From Firmicutes bacterium UBA3738 (lineage in GTDB: Bacteria; Bacillota; Clostridia; Peptostreptococcales; Anaerovoracaceae), in NCBI GenBank assembly GCA_002372505.1, contig DFGY01000038.1, positions 1 through 11,532 on the forward strand: a stretch of 11,532 nt of DNA, read 5' to 3'. The stretch's first letter is position 1, and each line of letters begins with the position of its first letter. The notes beneath the pieces are model-generated. The model ran no database searches and was not told where the DNA came from. It saw only the letters and a list, made by a program, of their open reading frames with translations. This document shows positions 5,386 to 11,532 of the stretch, piece by piece. The position numbers were made by a program, and so were the translations under genes.

Positions 5386-7836
5386 ATGACCGCAGAAAAA
5401 GCAAAGACATTGATTCCGAAAATAGCATTGGTAGTAGGCGTACTCATAATACCGTTAATGTATTCCTACTTTTATTTGAACGCATTCTGGGATCCATACC
5501 AGAGGCTGGATGAGGTGCCCGTAGCAGTGGTAAACGAGGACGAGGCAGTTGAAATAAACGGTATGCCCATGTGCATGGGTGACCAGATATGCGACCAGCT
5601 GGAGGAAGACGGGACTCTGGATTTCAGGTTCGTTGACGCCGAGGAGGCGAGAAAGGGCGTGCTGGGGAATACCTATTACGCATCAATTACCATTCCAAAG
5701 GACTTCTCCGCCAATGCCGCCACAGTGGGCGAGGATACGGAAAAGCTTCACAGCAAAATTATTTACAGAGCAAACCAGAGAAGAAACTATCTGGCGGCTC
5801 AGATTCTTGAGAACGCCATGCCTACCATAAAGGAATCGGTGAACTCGAAAATCGACGGCCAGATAATTGGCACACTTACTGATACCATAAAGGAAGTGCC
5901 GCCTCAGCTGGAGGAGCTGGATACGGGACTTGGGAAATTATCCGCAGGTGCAGGTCAGCTGAAGGACGGTACCGGTGCTCTTGCCGATGGTGCGGGAACC
6001 CTTTCTTCCGGAATGAGCGAACTAAACGGCAAGGTGCCGACTCTTTCAAATGGAATGAACCAGCTTAACAGCGGAGCTAAGGCGTTAAATAAAGGTCTGG
6101 GCACACTGGGAAGCAACAGCAAGGCCCTGAACGACGGTGCATCCAAACTGAGCAGCGGCGCAGGTACTCTGAATAAGGGAATCGGAACTTACACTGATGG
6201 TGTGGCCGCAGCAGGCAAAGGTGCAAGCAGCCTCAGCAGCGGGGTGAAGCAATACACAGCAGGCGTTGACCAGATAGCCGAAGGGCAGAAAACTCTGGAC
6301 GCCGGTCTTAATAAAACCAGCCAGGGAGTAAACCAGATGGTTTCTCAGGTAGAATCATCGGCATCGGAGCTTGAGAAGCAGGCATCCGATGAGACTCTCG
6401 ACACCCTTTCCGGCGGAGCTAAGTCCGTGGCTGACGGAGCAAGTAAGCTAAGCGCAACATATAAAGAAATTGCGCAGCTATTTGCAGCATACAAGCAGGC
6501 GGCAGCAGTAAATCCTGAAGAGGCTGAAAAATATCTGCAGCAGCTCACAGACGGCATGGCTCAGTTTGAATCAAAACTGGATGAACTGTCAAGTGGAGCT
6601 TCTCAGGTAAACGGAGGCGTGTCCACTCTCACCGGAGGTATGAAGGATGTAAAGAGCAACATGGGTACTCTCATAGGTGGACTGAAGCAGGTCCAGGGAG
6701 CCTTCGGCAGCAGCACTGAAGCAAATTCCCTTCTCGGTGGCTCGGCTCAGCTAAAGGCAGGGCTCGAGACCCTTCAGGGAAACAATGCTACACTTAACGG
6801 TGGGGCATCCCAGCTGGACAGCGGTCTTAAAACTATAAATGCAAACAACAAAAGTCTTACTAATGGTGCATCTCAGCTTAGCACAGGAGCCGGCACCCTT
6901 AAGTCCGGCGTAAAGGCATATACCAAAGGTGTTGGAAGTGCAAAGGACGGCGCAGGCCAACTTGCTTCGGGAACCAATAAAGTTGCCGAGAATCTCCCGG
7001 CACTGAAGAAGGGTGTAAACCAGCTGGACAGCGGAGCAGGTCAGCTATCCACCGGAGCCAAAGAGCTGGACAACGGCACAGGCACTCTTAAAGCGGGAAT
7101 AGATACGGCGGCTGAAGGCGTAGGCACGGCAGTTGGAAATGCAAATTCCCAGCTGGGTAAGCTGGACGGTCTTGAAGAGTACGGCCAGGAGCCTGTAAAA
7201 ACCGAGACCAAGTACGTCCAGCCTGTTGCAAATTACGGCTCAGCCTTCGCGCCATACTTCATGGGACTATCCCTCTGGGTTGGTGGCCTGCTCATATTCT
7301 TTGGTATTTATTACGACTTCCACAGAAGAATTAAGGTGCTCTCAAGAGAGTCAAACAGAGTGGTTGCAAGAACATTCTTCTTCTCCCTCGTAAGTATAGG
7401 ACAGGCGCTGCTCCTAGCATTCGTCATTAAGTCCGTACTTCACATTACAGTCAATAATACCCTGATGCTATACGGCTCATGCATTCTCGCCGCTATGGCA
7501 TTTACGGCAATAATACAGTTCTGCATCGTCGACCTGGGCGACATAGGAAAATTCCTGGCAATGCTGCTCCTGATACTGCAGCTAACATCATGCGCGGGCA
7601 CATTCCCCCTGGAGACGCAAAGCGCCTTCTTCAGGATTATTAACCCATTACTGCCCATGACCTATTCCACCCAGCTCTTCAAAGAGGCTATCAGTGGAAC
7701 AGCCGGCAGCAATGCGGCTCACAGCGCAATTGCACTGGTAATATTCCTGCTGGTATTCGGCGCCCTCACAATACTCTTCAGCCACAAAGCCATCGGCAAA
7801 GACCTAAAGCGCATGGTCGAAGACGCAAAAAGATGA
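5386..7836 (+). CDS. YhgE/Pip-family membrane protein with heptad-repeat ectodomain
   Basis: Starting at ATG 5386 (AAAGGGAAG at 5373-5381) the product has 816 aa. In-frame TTG 5329 and GTG 5347 would add 19 or 13 residues but lack a good SD. An N-terminal membrane helix (residues 10-31, IALVVGVLIIPLMYSYFYL) leads to the family signature NAFWDPY and an extracellular domain (VPVAVVNEDEAV). Residues about 178-588 are built largely of short repeats of the form L-x-x-G-[AT]-x-x-L, as in GAGQLKDGTGALADGAGTL, predicted to form long helices. The C-terminal quarter (about 620-816) has FAPYFMGLSLWVGGL and five to six membrane segments of ABC-2-like type. Pip was first known as a phage-infection membrane protein in Lactococcus, and related proteins are linked to export. 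The actual substrate is unknown. It is probably controlled by the divergent TetR protein. Confidence 0.93.
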   Translation: MTAEKAKTLIPKIALVVGVLIIPLMYSYFYLNAFWDPYQRLDEVPVAVVNEDEAVEINGMPMCMGDQICDQLEEDGTLDFRFVDAEEARKGVLGNTYYASITIPKDFSANAATVGEDTEKLHSKIIYRANQRRNYLAAQILENAMPTIKESVNSKIDGQIIGTLTDTIKEVPPQLEELDTGLGKLSAGAGQLKDGTGALADGAGTLSSGMSELNGKVPTLSNGMNQLNSGAKALNKGLGTLGSNSKALNDGASKLSSGAGTLNKGIGTYTDGVAAAGKGASSLSSGVKQYTAGVDQIAEGQKTLDAGLNKTSQGVNQMVSQVESSASELEKQASDETLDTLSGGAKSVADGASKLSATYKEIAQLFAAYKQAAAVNPEEAEKYLQQLTDGMAQFESKLDELSSGASQVNGGVSTLTGGMKDVKSNMGTLIGGLKQVQGAFGSSTEANSLLGGSAQLKAGLETLQGNNATLNGGASQLDSGLKTINANNKSLTNGASQLSTGAGTLKSGVKAYTKGVGSAKDGAGQLASGTNKVAENLPALKKGVNQLDSGAGQLSTGAKELDNGTGTLKAGIDTAAEGVGTAVGNANSQLGKLDGLEEYGQEPVKTETKYVQPVANYGSAFAPYFMGLSLWVGGLLIFFGIYYDFHRRIKVLSRESNRVVARTFFFSLVSIGQALLLAFVIKSVLHITVNNTLMLYGSCILAAMAFTAIIQFCIVDLGDIGKFLAMLLLILQLTSCAGTFPLETQSAFFRIINPLLPMTYSTQLFKEAISGTAGSNAAHSAIALVIFLLVFGALTILFSHKAIGKDLKRMVEDAKR

Positions 7837-7864
7837 CAAGGGGACGGTTCTCCTGTCACCTTTT
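7834..7864 (+). terminator. Repeat-type hairpin terminator after yhgE
   Basis: TGACA-A-GGGGA (7834-7844) pairs with TCTCCTGTCA (7849-7858) around CGGT, giving ten base pairs with one bulged A. CCTTTT follows. The stem begins with the TGA stop codon of the YhgE gene itself. The sequence belongs to the same palindromic family as 9491-9520. Confidence 0.6.
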
Positions 7865-7884
7865 GACATAATTTTACTCTTGAG

Positions 7885-7914
7885 CGTTTCACAGGGACAG
7901 GCTTTGCGTTACGC
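7885..7914 (+). repeat. Intergenic repeat copy B (left end of palindrome)
   Basis: CGTTTCACAGGGACAGGC begins the copy, followed by TTTGCGTTACGC. It is identical to the complement of 8208-8237 over 30 nt and differs from copy A at three positions (G/A in the GGGG run and TT/GC before GTTACGC). Confidence 0.8.
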
Positions 7915-8207
7915 TGCCGACAGCTCCCCTAAATGACAGCGGCTTTCCTCGCACACAATCAATGCATATTACTCACAGCAAGTGACCCGTGTGGGAACTC
8001 GCGCAGCACTTGTCACAGCGCTTAGCAACGCTAGCGCTGATGAACTTGCGCCGTCAAATGTCGCAGCGCTTTAGCGCGTGGCGACTTACGACGCAGGATT
8101 ATTTGCGCTCAGACAAGCCCACACGGTGAATCACGTGCTTTGTTCGTAATGCGCTATTGATTGTCTGTGCTCGTCAGCATTACTGTCATTCAGGGGAGTT
8201 GCCGGCA

Positions 8208-8237
8208 GCGTAACGCAAAGCCTGTCCCTGTGAAACG
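8208..8237 (-). repeat. Intergenic repeat copy C (right end of palindrome)
   Basis: This is an exact inverted copy of 7885-7914. It is followed after two bases by the variant copy D, so the right end carries two repeat units in the same orientation. Confidence 0.8.
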
Positions 8238-8239
8238 TT

Positions 8240-8265
8240 GCAAAAAGCCTGTCCTCCTGTTACAC
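8240..8265 (-). repeat. Variant intergenic repeat copy D
   Basis: Read on the minus strand this is GTGTAACAGGAGGACAGG then CTTTTTGC. It keeps the GGACAGGCTTTTTG core of the family, but the leading CGTTTCAC is replaced by GTGTAAC. It lies between the long palindrome and the aldo/keto reductase gene. A weak promoter match, TTGCAA (8238-8243) with TACACT (8261-8266) at 17-nt spacing, overlaps it. Confidence 0.6.
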
Positions 8266-8297
8266 TAAACCTATGTGATAGGAGAAAGGAGAGCGCA

Positions 8298-9485
8298 ATG
8301 ATTTACAGGAAGTTTCAGGATAAGGAGTTGTCACTGCTGGGATTCGGAGCTATGAGGCTGCCGCTTCTGGAGGATAAGAGTATCGACCAGGAGCAGGTAA
8401 ACGAGATGATGGACTATGCTCTTGCCCACGGTGTGAACTATATCGATACGGCATTCCCGTATCATGACTCCATGTCGGAGATATCCGTGGGAAAGGCTCT
8501 TGCCAAGCATCCCAGAGAGAGCTACTATTTAGCGACAAAATATCCGGGGCACAATGTGGCGGACAGCTACGACCCGGCCCCCGTATTTGAGACTCAGCTT
8601 AAGAAGTGCGGAGTCGAATATTTTGATTTCTATTTATTACACAACGTTTTCGAATTTTCCATTGGCACCTACGAGGATCCCAAGTGGGGAATAATCGAGT
8701 ACTTCCTTGAGGAAAAAAGAAAGGGGAGAATTAAGCACCTTGGTTTTTCAACACATGGTGATATTCCCGTTATGAAAGAGTTCCTGGATCGCCACGCCGG
8801 CGAAATGGAATTCTGCCAGATTCAGCTTAACTATCTGGACTGGACTCTTCAGGACGCAAATGGAAAGTACGATCTCATTTCAAGCTACGGCATACCTGTA
8901 TGGGTAATGGAGCCGGTGCGCGGCGGAAAGCTTTCCAATCTGCCTGACGGGGAAAGGGCAAAACTGCCTCTAAGCAGAGAAGAATGCAGCGACACAGCCT
9001 ACGCCCTCAGATGGCTTACGGGTCTTGAGAATGTGGGAATGATCCTTTCGGGAATGTCAAACATGGAGCAGATGATGGAAAACTGCGCGACTTTTGAAAA
9101 GGAAAACCCCTTAAGCGAAGACGAGGAAAAGGCTTTAATGGATATTGCGGAAGGGCTGAAAGATTCAGTCCCATGTACAGCCTGCAGATATTGCTGCGAC
9201 GGCTGCCCAATGGAGCTGGACATTCCGGGACTCATAAGCAAGTATAATCAGGTAAGAGCCAGCGACGCAATAACCGTTCTCATACAGATGGACACAATGC
9301 CAAAGGACAAGCAGCCTTCCGCATGCATAGGCTGCGGCAAATGCACGCAGGTCTGCCCACAGAAAATCGACATTCCTCAGGAAATGAAAAACATGACGGC
9401 CATGCTTGAGAAATTCCCCGGCTGGGAAAAACTCAGCGCACAGAGAGTGGCGGAAATGGACGCCCAGGTCGAAGAGATGAAATAG
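8298..9485 (+). CDS. Aldo/keto reductase with C-terminal 4Fe-4S motifs
   Basis: The 395-aa product combines an aldo/keto reductase TIM barrel with a C-terminal ferredoxin-like region. The usual catalytic tetrad is visible: D50 and Y55 (NYIDTAFPYH), K81 (LATKYPG) and H115 (FYLLHN). The first Cys group is C293-x2-C296-x2-C299-x3-C303, with an extra C300. The second is C343-x2-C346-x2-C349-x3-C353 followed by P. Both fit 4Fe-4S ligation, as in the COG1453-type predicted oxidoreductases. It is likely a cytoplasmic redox enzyme of unknown substrate. The start at 8298 is set by AGGAGAAAGGAG just upstream; the longer reading frame from 8238 runs into intergenic repeat DNA. It is probably a single-gene transcript, flanked on both sides by repeat hairpins. 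Confidence 0.93.
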   Translation: MIYRKFQDKELSLLGFGAMRLPLLEDKSIDQEQVNEMMDYALAHGVNYIDTAFPYHDSMSEISVGKALAKHPRESYYLATKYPGHNVADSYDPAPVFETQLKKCGVEYFDFYLLHNVFEFSIGTYEDPKWGIIEYFLEEKRKGRIKHLGFSTHGDIPVMKEFLDRHAGEMEFCQIQLNYLDWTLQDANGKYDLISSYGIPVWVMEPVRGGKLSNLPDGERAKLPLSREECSDTAYALRWLTGLENVGMILSGMSNMEQMMENCATFEKENPLSEDEEKALMDIAEGLKDSVPCTACRYCCDGCPMELDIPGLISKYNQVRASDAITVLIQMDTMPKDKQPSACIGCGKCTQVCPQKIDIPQEMKNMTAMLEKFPGWEKLSAQRVAEMDAQVEEMK

Positions 9486-9486
9486 C

Positions 9487-9520
9487 AAAAAGGTGACAGG
9501 GGATGTTTCCCCTGTCATCT
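9487..9520 (-). terminator. Repeat hairpin, terminator for the DUF4160/DUF2442 operon
   Basis: TGACAGGGGA (9494-9503) and TCCCCTGTCA (9508-9517) form a perfect 10-bp stem with loop TGTT, extended to 13 bp through 9491-9520 with one G-T pair. On the minus strand the stem is followed directly by TTTTT (9491-9487), as for an intrinsic terminator of the leftward operon. Toward the plus strand no T-run follows, so for the aldo/keto reductase it is at best a weak stop. Confidence 0.65.
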
Positions 9521-9530
9521 GCCTGACTGA

Positions 9531-9558
9531 AACAAAAAGCCTGTCCCCGTGAAACGCT
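9531..9558 (-). repeat. Intergenic repeat copy E (GGGACAGGCTTT family)
   Basis: The complement reads AGCGTTTCACGGGGACAGG then CTTTTTGTT and is identical over 28 nt to 1649-1676. Its first base is the last base of the TAA stop codon of the DUF2442 gene. Together with the hairpin at 9491-9520 it fills the whole space between two convergent genes. Confidence 0.8.
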
Positions 9559-9989
9559 TACTTTGGTTCGCCGTATTCTCTTATCATTGCCTTAGAAGAG
9601 ATAATCCACTGTTTTCCGTATTTGCAAACATCAATACCATTTATGAGTTTGCCGTAGGAAATGGCTTTGCGGAGAGTGCTTTCATTTAGCCCCCATATTT
9701 GAGTAGCATCTGAGAAGGCAATCAGGCCATCAAAGGGAGTGTCGATGGTATGCCCGTTTTCGAATAGTTCGTTGCAGGAAATGTCAATGTCGTCATTCCA
9801 GATGACACCATATCCGCCGGCATCTACATAAGCCTTTTCAAAAAGCTTAGAATCATTTTGTAATGTCTTGAAAACAGGCCATCTCTCAATTAGCACTTTT
9901 AAATCATACTCCTTAGTCACCCCTTCAGAGAAGTGTACCGTCAGACATAAATCGGGATGAGTACTTATGGATTTTATTTTATGAAACAT
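9558..9989 (-). CDS. DUF2442 protein with C-terminal helix-turn-helix
   Basis: In the 143-aa product, residues 1-80 match the DUF2442 pattern: YDLKVLIERWPVFKTL, then VDAGGYGVIWNDDIDISCNELF. Residues 88-140 (FSDATQIWGLNESTLRKAISYGKL, then GKQWIISSKAMIREYG) look like an excisionase/MerR-type helix-turn-helix. The protein is therefore probably DNA binding. The start is set by GAGGTGA just upstream of ATG 9987-9989. It is the second gene of a minus-strand operon, 17 nt after the DUF4160 gene. DUF2442 and DUF4160 genes are commonly adjacent, and the arrangement of a small partner plus a DNA-binding partner resembles a toxin-antitoxin module. That role is inferred, not shown. Confidence 0.88.
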   Translation of the reverse strand: MFHKIKSISTHPDLCLTVHFSEGVTKEYDLKVLIERWPVFKTLQNDSKLFEKAYVDAGGYGVIWNDDIDISCNELFENGHTIDTPFDGLIAFSDATQIWGLNESTLRKAISYGKLINGIDVCKYGKQWIISSKAMIREYGEPK

Positions 9990-10006
9990 ACTATCACCTC
10001 GTAAAA

Positions 10007-10249
10007 CTATAATTTTTTAAACTCCTGATTTTCCCACATGCGCAATAAATCTTCTTCGTTGTCTGTAATCCATTTCCTCACCAAGGATAGTTTTTTAGGA
10101 GGGAAATCTCCCTCTATAACTTCCAGAGTTTTAATAGCAACAGCCACAATATAATCTCCGTAATAAGCGTGAATATGAGGAGGATTATGTTCGGACTGTT
10201 GGAAATACATTCTTATAGAAATACCATTAAAGCTAGTTATTACAGGCAT
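10007..10249 (-). CDS. DUF4160 domain protein
   Basis: The 80-aa product covers the whole DUF4160 domain, with the hallmark H21-x3-H25-x-H27 in EHNPPHIHAYYGDY and the C-terminal helix KKLSLVRKWITDNEEDLLRMWEN. The histidine cluster could bind a metal or be catalytic, but I know of no established function. The start is supported by AAGGAGAT upstream of ATG 10247-10249. It is the first gene of the operon with the HTH-DUF2442 gene. A minus-strand promoter that overlaps a perfect inverted repeat lies directly upstream. Confidence 0.88.
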   Translation of the reverse strand: MPVITSFNGISIRMYFQQSEHNPPHIHAYYGDYIVAVAIKTLEVIEGDFPPKKLSLVRKWITDNEEDLLRMWENQEFKKL

Positions 10250-10272
10250 GTTATTATCTCCTTACACACAAA

Positions 10273-10302
10273 GATTATATCACGATAACGTGATATAATC
10301 AA
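10273..10302 (-). promoter_or_regulatory. Promoter and perfect 12-bp inverted-repeat operator of the DUF4160 operon
   Basis: The arm GATTATATCACG (10273-10284) is followed by ATAA and then its exact complement (10289-10300). On the minus strand, TTGATT (10302-10297) and TATAAT (10279-10274) are 17 nt apart, so the operator lies across the whole promoter. Transcription would start near 10267. A repressor bound here, most simply the HTH-DUF2442 protein, would shut off its own operon. The site is seen directly; the repressor is inferred. Confidence 0.75.
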
Positions 10303-10330
10303 TTGAATTATTAGTTTAAGTCAACAGGGA

Positions 10331-11443
10331 TTAGTTTTCCTTAATCGGCTTACGGAATCTTTCAAGTAAAGGTCCGTAGCCGGTTTTTGTTATTAGTTCT
10401 TGGCCGTCAGCTGAGCGGAGAAAGTCTATGACCTTGTCTGTGTTGGGATTTTTATTGCCTTCGATTTTTGCGCATACGAAGGGGATGATTATGGGATATT
10501 TATCATTGCTGATGTTTTCGGGAGTGGGGGCTATTCCGTTTACTGAAAGCATTTTCACTCCTTTTTCTTGCTGCAGTCCCGTAAGGAAGTATCTGAATGT
10601 GTAGCCAAGGGCACCGGCTTCATTGTTATATTGTTTTACAGTACTGATAACGCCGGCCATGGAATCTTCCATTTCCACAGTGTCCGGCTTTTTTAATTTC
10701 ACATCTCCCATGAAGTACTTCATCATTACCTGGGAACCGGCTTCTTCAGGCCGCTGAAAAGCTATGATTTCCTGATTCTTGCCGCCTACATCCTTCCAGT
10801 TCGTAATGTCACCGTGATATATTCCCCGGAGCTGGTCTGCCGTCAGGCTGTCTACCGGGTTGTCCTCTTCCACGAAGAATACAAAGGCCTCGCAGCCAAT
10901 GGGTGTGGAGATAATGGTTTTTCCTTTCTCGGTGGCAGTTTGTTTGTCTTCATCCGATGGACGTGCACCAAAGAAAAGATCCGCATCGCCGTCTATTAAA
11001 CGGGTGTAACCAACTTCCGAATTTGTGAAGGAGACGACTTTCCCGTTGTTGTCATACCAGTCCTTATAATCTACTTTGTCTGGATTGGTGTAGTACTTTT
11101 CGATTTCCGCGTGAGCTTTTTTCTCTATTGCGTCAATGTCTTTATAAATTGACTTAGCCACAGCGCAGTAGACAGGATAGCAGGCTTCGGCTCCATCCAT
11201 TACGGGCATATCCTTTTCATTTTCAATCCACAGAGATGCTTTGTGGTCCAGTTTCGCCAGCTTTTCACCATCGTAAACGTGGTATCCGGTGAAATCCGTC
11301 GACGAATAGCCGTGCATATAATCAAAACCATGACCATCGTACTTATCAAATTGTTTCTTTTGGTAGTAAGAACGACCGAAAACAAATATCAGACATACAG
11401 CCAGACACACTGCAATGCCAATTAAAATTCTCTTTTTATTCAT
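10331..11443 (-). CDS. PstS-like phosphate/substrate-binding protein
   Basis: The 370-aa product resembles PstS-type periplasmic-binding proteins. It has DGAEACYPVY (83-92), where the family usually has DGSTS-P; VGYTRLIDGDADLFFGARPS; LRGIYHGDITNWKDVGGKNQEI (205-226); RPEEAGSQ (231-238, usually R-x-x-SGT); and AGALGYTF. Residues 1-23 form a hydrophobic helix. LAVC at 14-17 is a poor lipobox because V precedes the Cys, so it may be anchored by an uncleaved helix. Several phosphate-site positions differ from the textbook motif, so the ligand may not be phosphate. No pstCAB genes follow in the 3' direction; any upstream partner would be outside the window. The start is supported by AGAGGGGGG before ATG 11441-11443. 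Confidence 0.88.
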   Translation of the reverse strand: MNKKRILIGIAVCLAVCLIFVFGRSYYQKKQFDKYDGHGFDYMHGYSSTDFTGYHVYDGEKLAKLDHKASLWIENEKDMPVMDGAEACYPVYCAVAKSIYKDIDAIEKKAHAEIEKYYTNPDKVDYKDWYDNNGKVVSFTNSEVGYTRLIDGDADLFFGARPSDEDKQTATEKGKTIISTPIGCEAFVFFVEEDNPVDSLTADQLRGIYHGDITNWKDVGGKNQEIIAFQRPEEAGSQVMMKYFMGDVKLKKPDTVEMEDSMAGVISTVKQYNNEAGALGYTFRYFLTGLQQEKGVKMLSVNGIAPTPENISNDKYPIIIPFVCAKIEGNKNPNTDKVIDFLRSADGQELITKTGYGPLLERFRKPIKEN

Positions 11444-11484
11444 TAAAATACCCCCCTCTGAATACTGATGAATTCTCGGTATTC

Positions 11485-11508
11485 TAAACGTTGAAACTCC
11501 AACGTTTA
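11485..11508. promoter_or_regulatory. 9-bp inverted repeat upstream of the PstS-like gene
   Basis: TAAACGTTG (11485-11493) and CAACGTTTA (11500-11508) are perfect inverted arms with a 6-nt centre, 41 nt upstream of the start codon. This is a candidate operator or 5' leader hairpin. The TAAACGTT core is shared with the palindrome at 33-44. No convincing -35/-10 pair was identified near it. Confidence 0.45.
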
Positions 11509-11532
11509 CAGCCTGTATTTTCTAAAATCCCC

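Larger units (their letters stand above)
7885..8237. mobile_element. 353-bp inverted-repeat element, MITE-like, non-coding
   Basis: The ends are inverted copies of the GGGACAGGCTTT repeat (7885-7914 and 8208-8237). Near-perfect pairing continues for about 55 bp, through ACGCTGCCG and CTCCCCT to ATGACAG, with only a few differences. Pairing then weakens, but it resumes with CCGTGTGGG (7987-7995) against CCCACACGG (8118-8126). The interior holds two more hairpins: 8001-8051 (GCGCA...CAGCGCTTAGC / GCTAGCGCTG...TGCGC) and 8060-8085 (GTCGC-AGCGC...GCG-GCGAC). I see no open reading frame of note, so any movement would need a transposase in trans. Target-site duplications are not evident. It could equally be a structured RNA or cruciform-forming element. 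Confidence 0.7.

Noticed and set aside
5930..7150. Apparent tandem DNA repeats inside the YhgE gene
   Set aside because: The periodicity is in the protein (L-x-x-G heptads); codons vary between units, so it is not a nucleotide satellite or CRISPR-like array.
8238..8297. A longer aldo/keto reductase frame starting at TTG 8238
   Set aside because: The extra 20 codons lie in repeat DNA and span the AGGAGAAAGGAG ribosome binding site of the ATG at 8298, where the conserved domain begins.
1649..9558. CRISPR interpretation of the GGGACAGGCTTT repeats
   Set aside because: Copies are few, lie in both orientations at irregular intervals of hundreds to thousands of bases, and no cas gene is present.
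10331..11443. Calling the PstS-like protein a lipoprotein
   Set aside because: The only candidate lipobox, LAVC, has V before the Cys and is followed by a continuing hydrophobic helix.

Overview
The window looks like a chromosomal stretch from a low-to-mid GC, Gram-positive anaerobe of the Bacillota, most likely class Clostridia. The reasons are strong AGGAGG-type ribosome binding sites, an LTA-synthase-like enzyme, a YhgE/Pip membrane protein with a divergent TetR regulator, an aldo/keto reductase carrying two 4Fe-4S motifs, and secreted Big2-type proteins. I cannot name the genus. No rRNA, tRNA, CRISPR array, transposase or prophage gene was seen.

Layout. 72-923 (+) is a secreted cysteine-rich protein with a Big2-like domain. 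955/970-1650 (+) is a PrsW-type intramembrane protease. 1717-3816 (+) is an LTA-synthase/sulfatase-family membrane enzyme. 4016-4654 (+) and 4648-5208 (-) are two convergent TetR regulators that overlap by 7 bp. 5386-7836 (+) is a YhgE/Pip-family membrane protein, divergent from the second TetR gene and separated from it by an array of palindromic operators. 7837-8297 has no gene and holds a 353-bp inverted-repeat element. 8298-9485 (+) is an iron-sulfur aldo/keto reductase. On the minus strand lie a putative two-gene operon, DUF4160 (10007-10249) then DUF2442-HTH (9558-9989), and a solitary PstS-like substrate-binding protein (10331-11443).

How it works together. The left half is mostly cell-envelope biology: a secreted protein, a membrane protease, a polymer synthase and a YhgE export-like protein. 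The three small regulators (two TetR, one HTH-DUF2442) each sit next to clear inverted repeats that overlap or adjoin promoters, which suggests local or autogenous control.

The most unusual layer is a family of short intergenic repeats with core GGGACAGGCTTT and a second palindromic family with core GACAGGGGA/TCCCCTGTC. Three genes end exactly where a repeat begins. Two copies of the first family form the ends of the long palindrome at 7885-8237. The best candidates for something undescribed are this repeat network and the DUF4160/HTH-DUF2442 pair behind a perfect 12-bp inverted-repeat operator.
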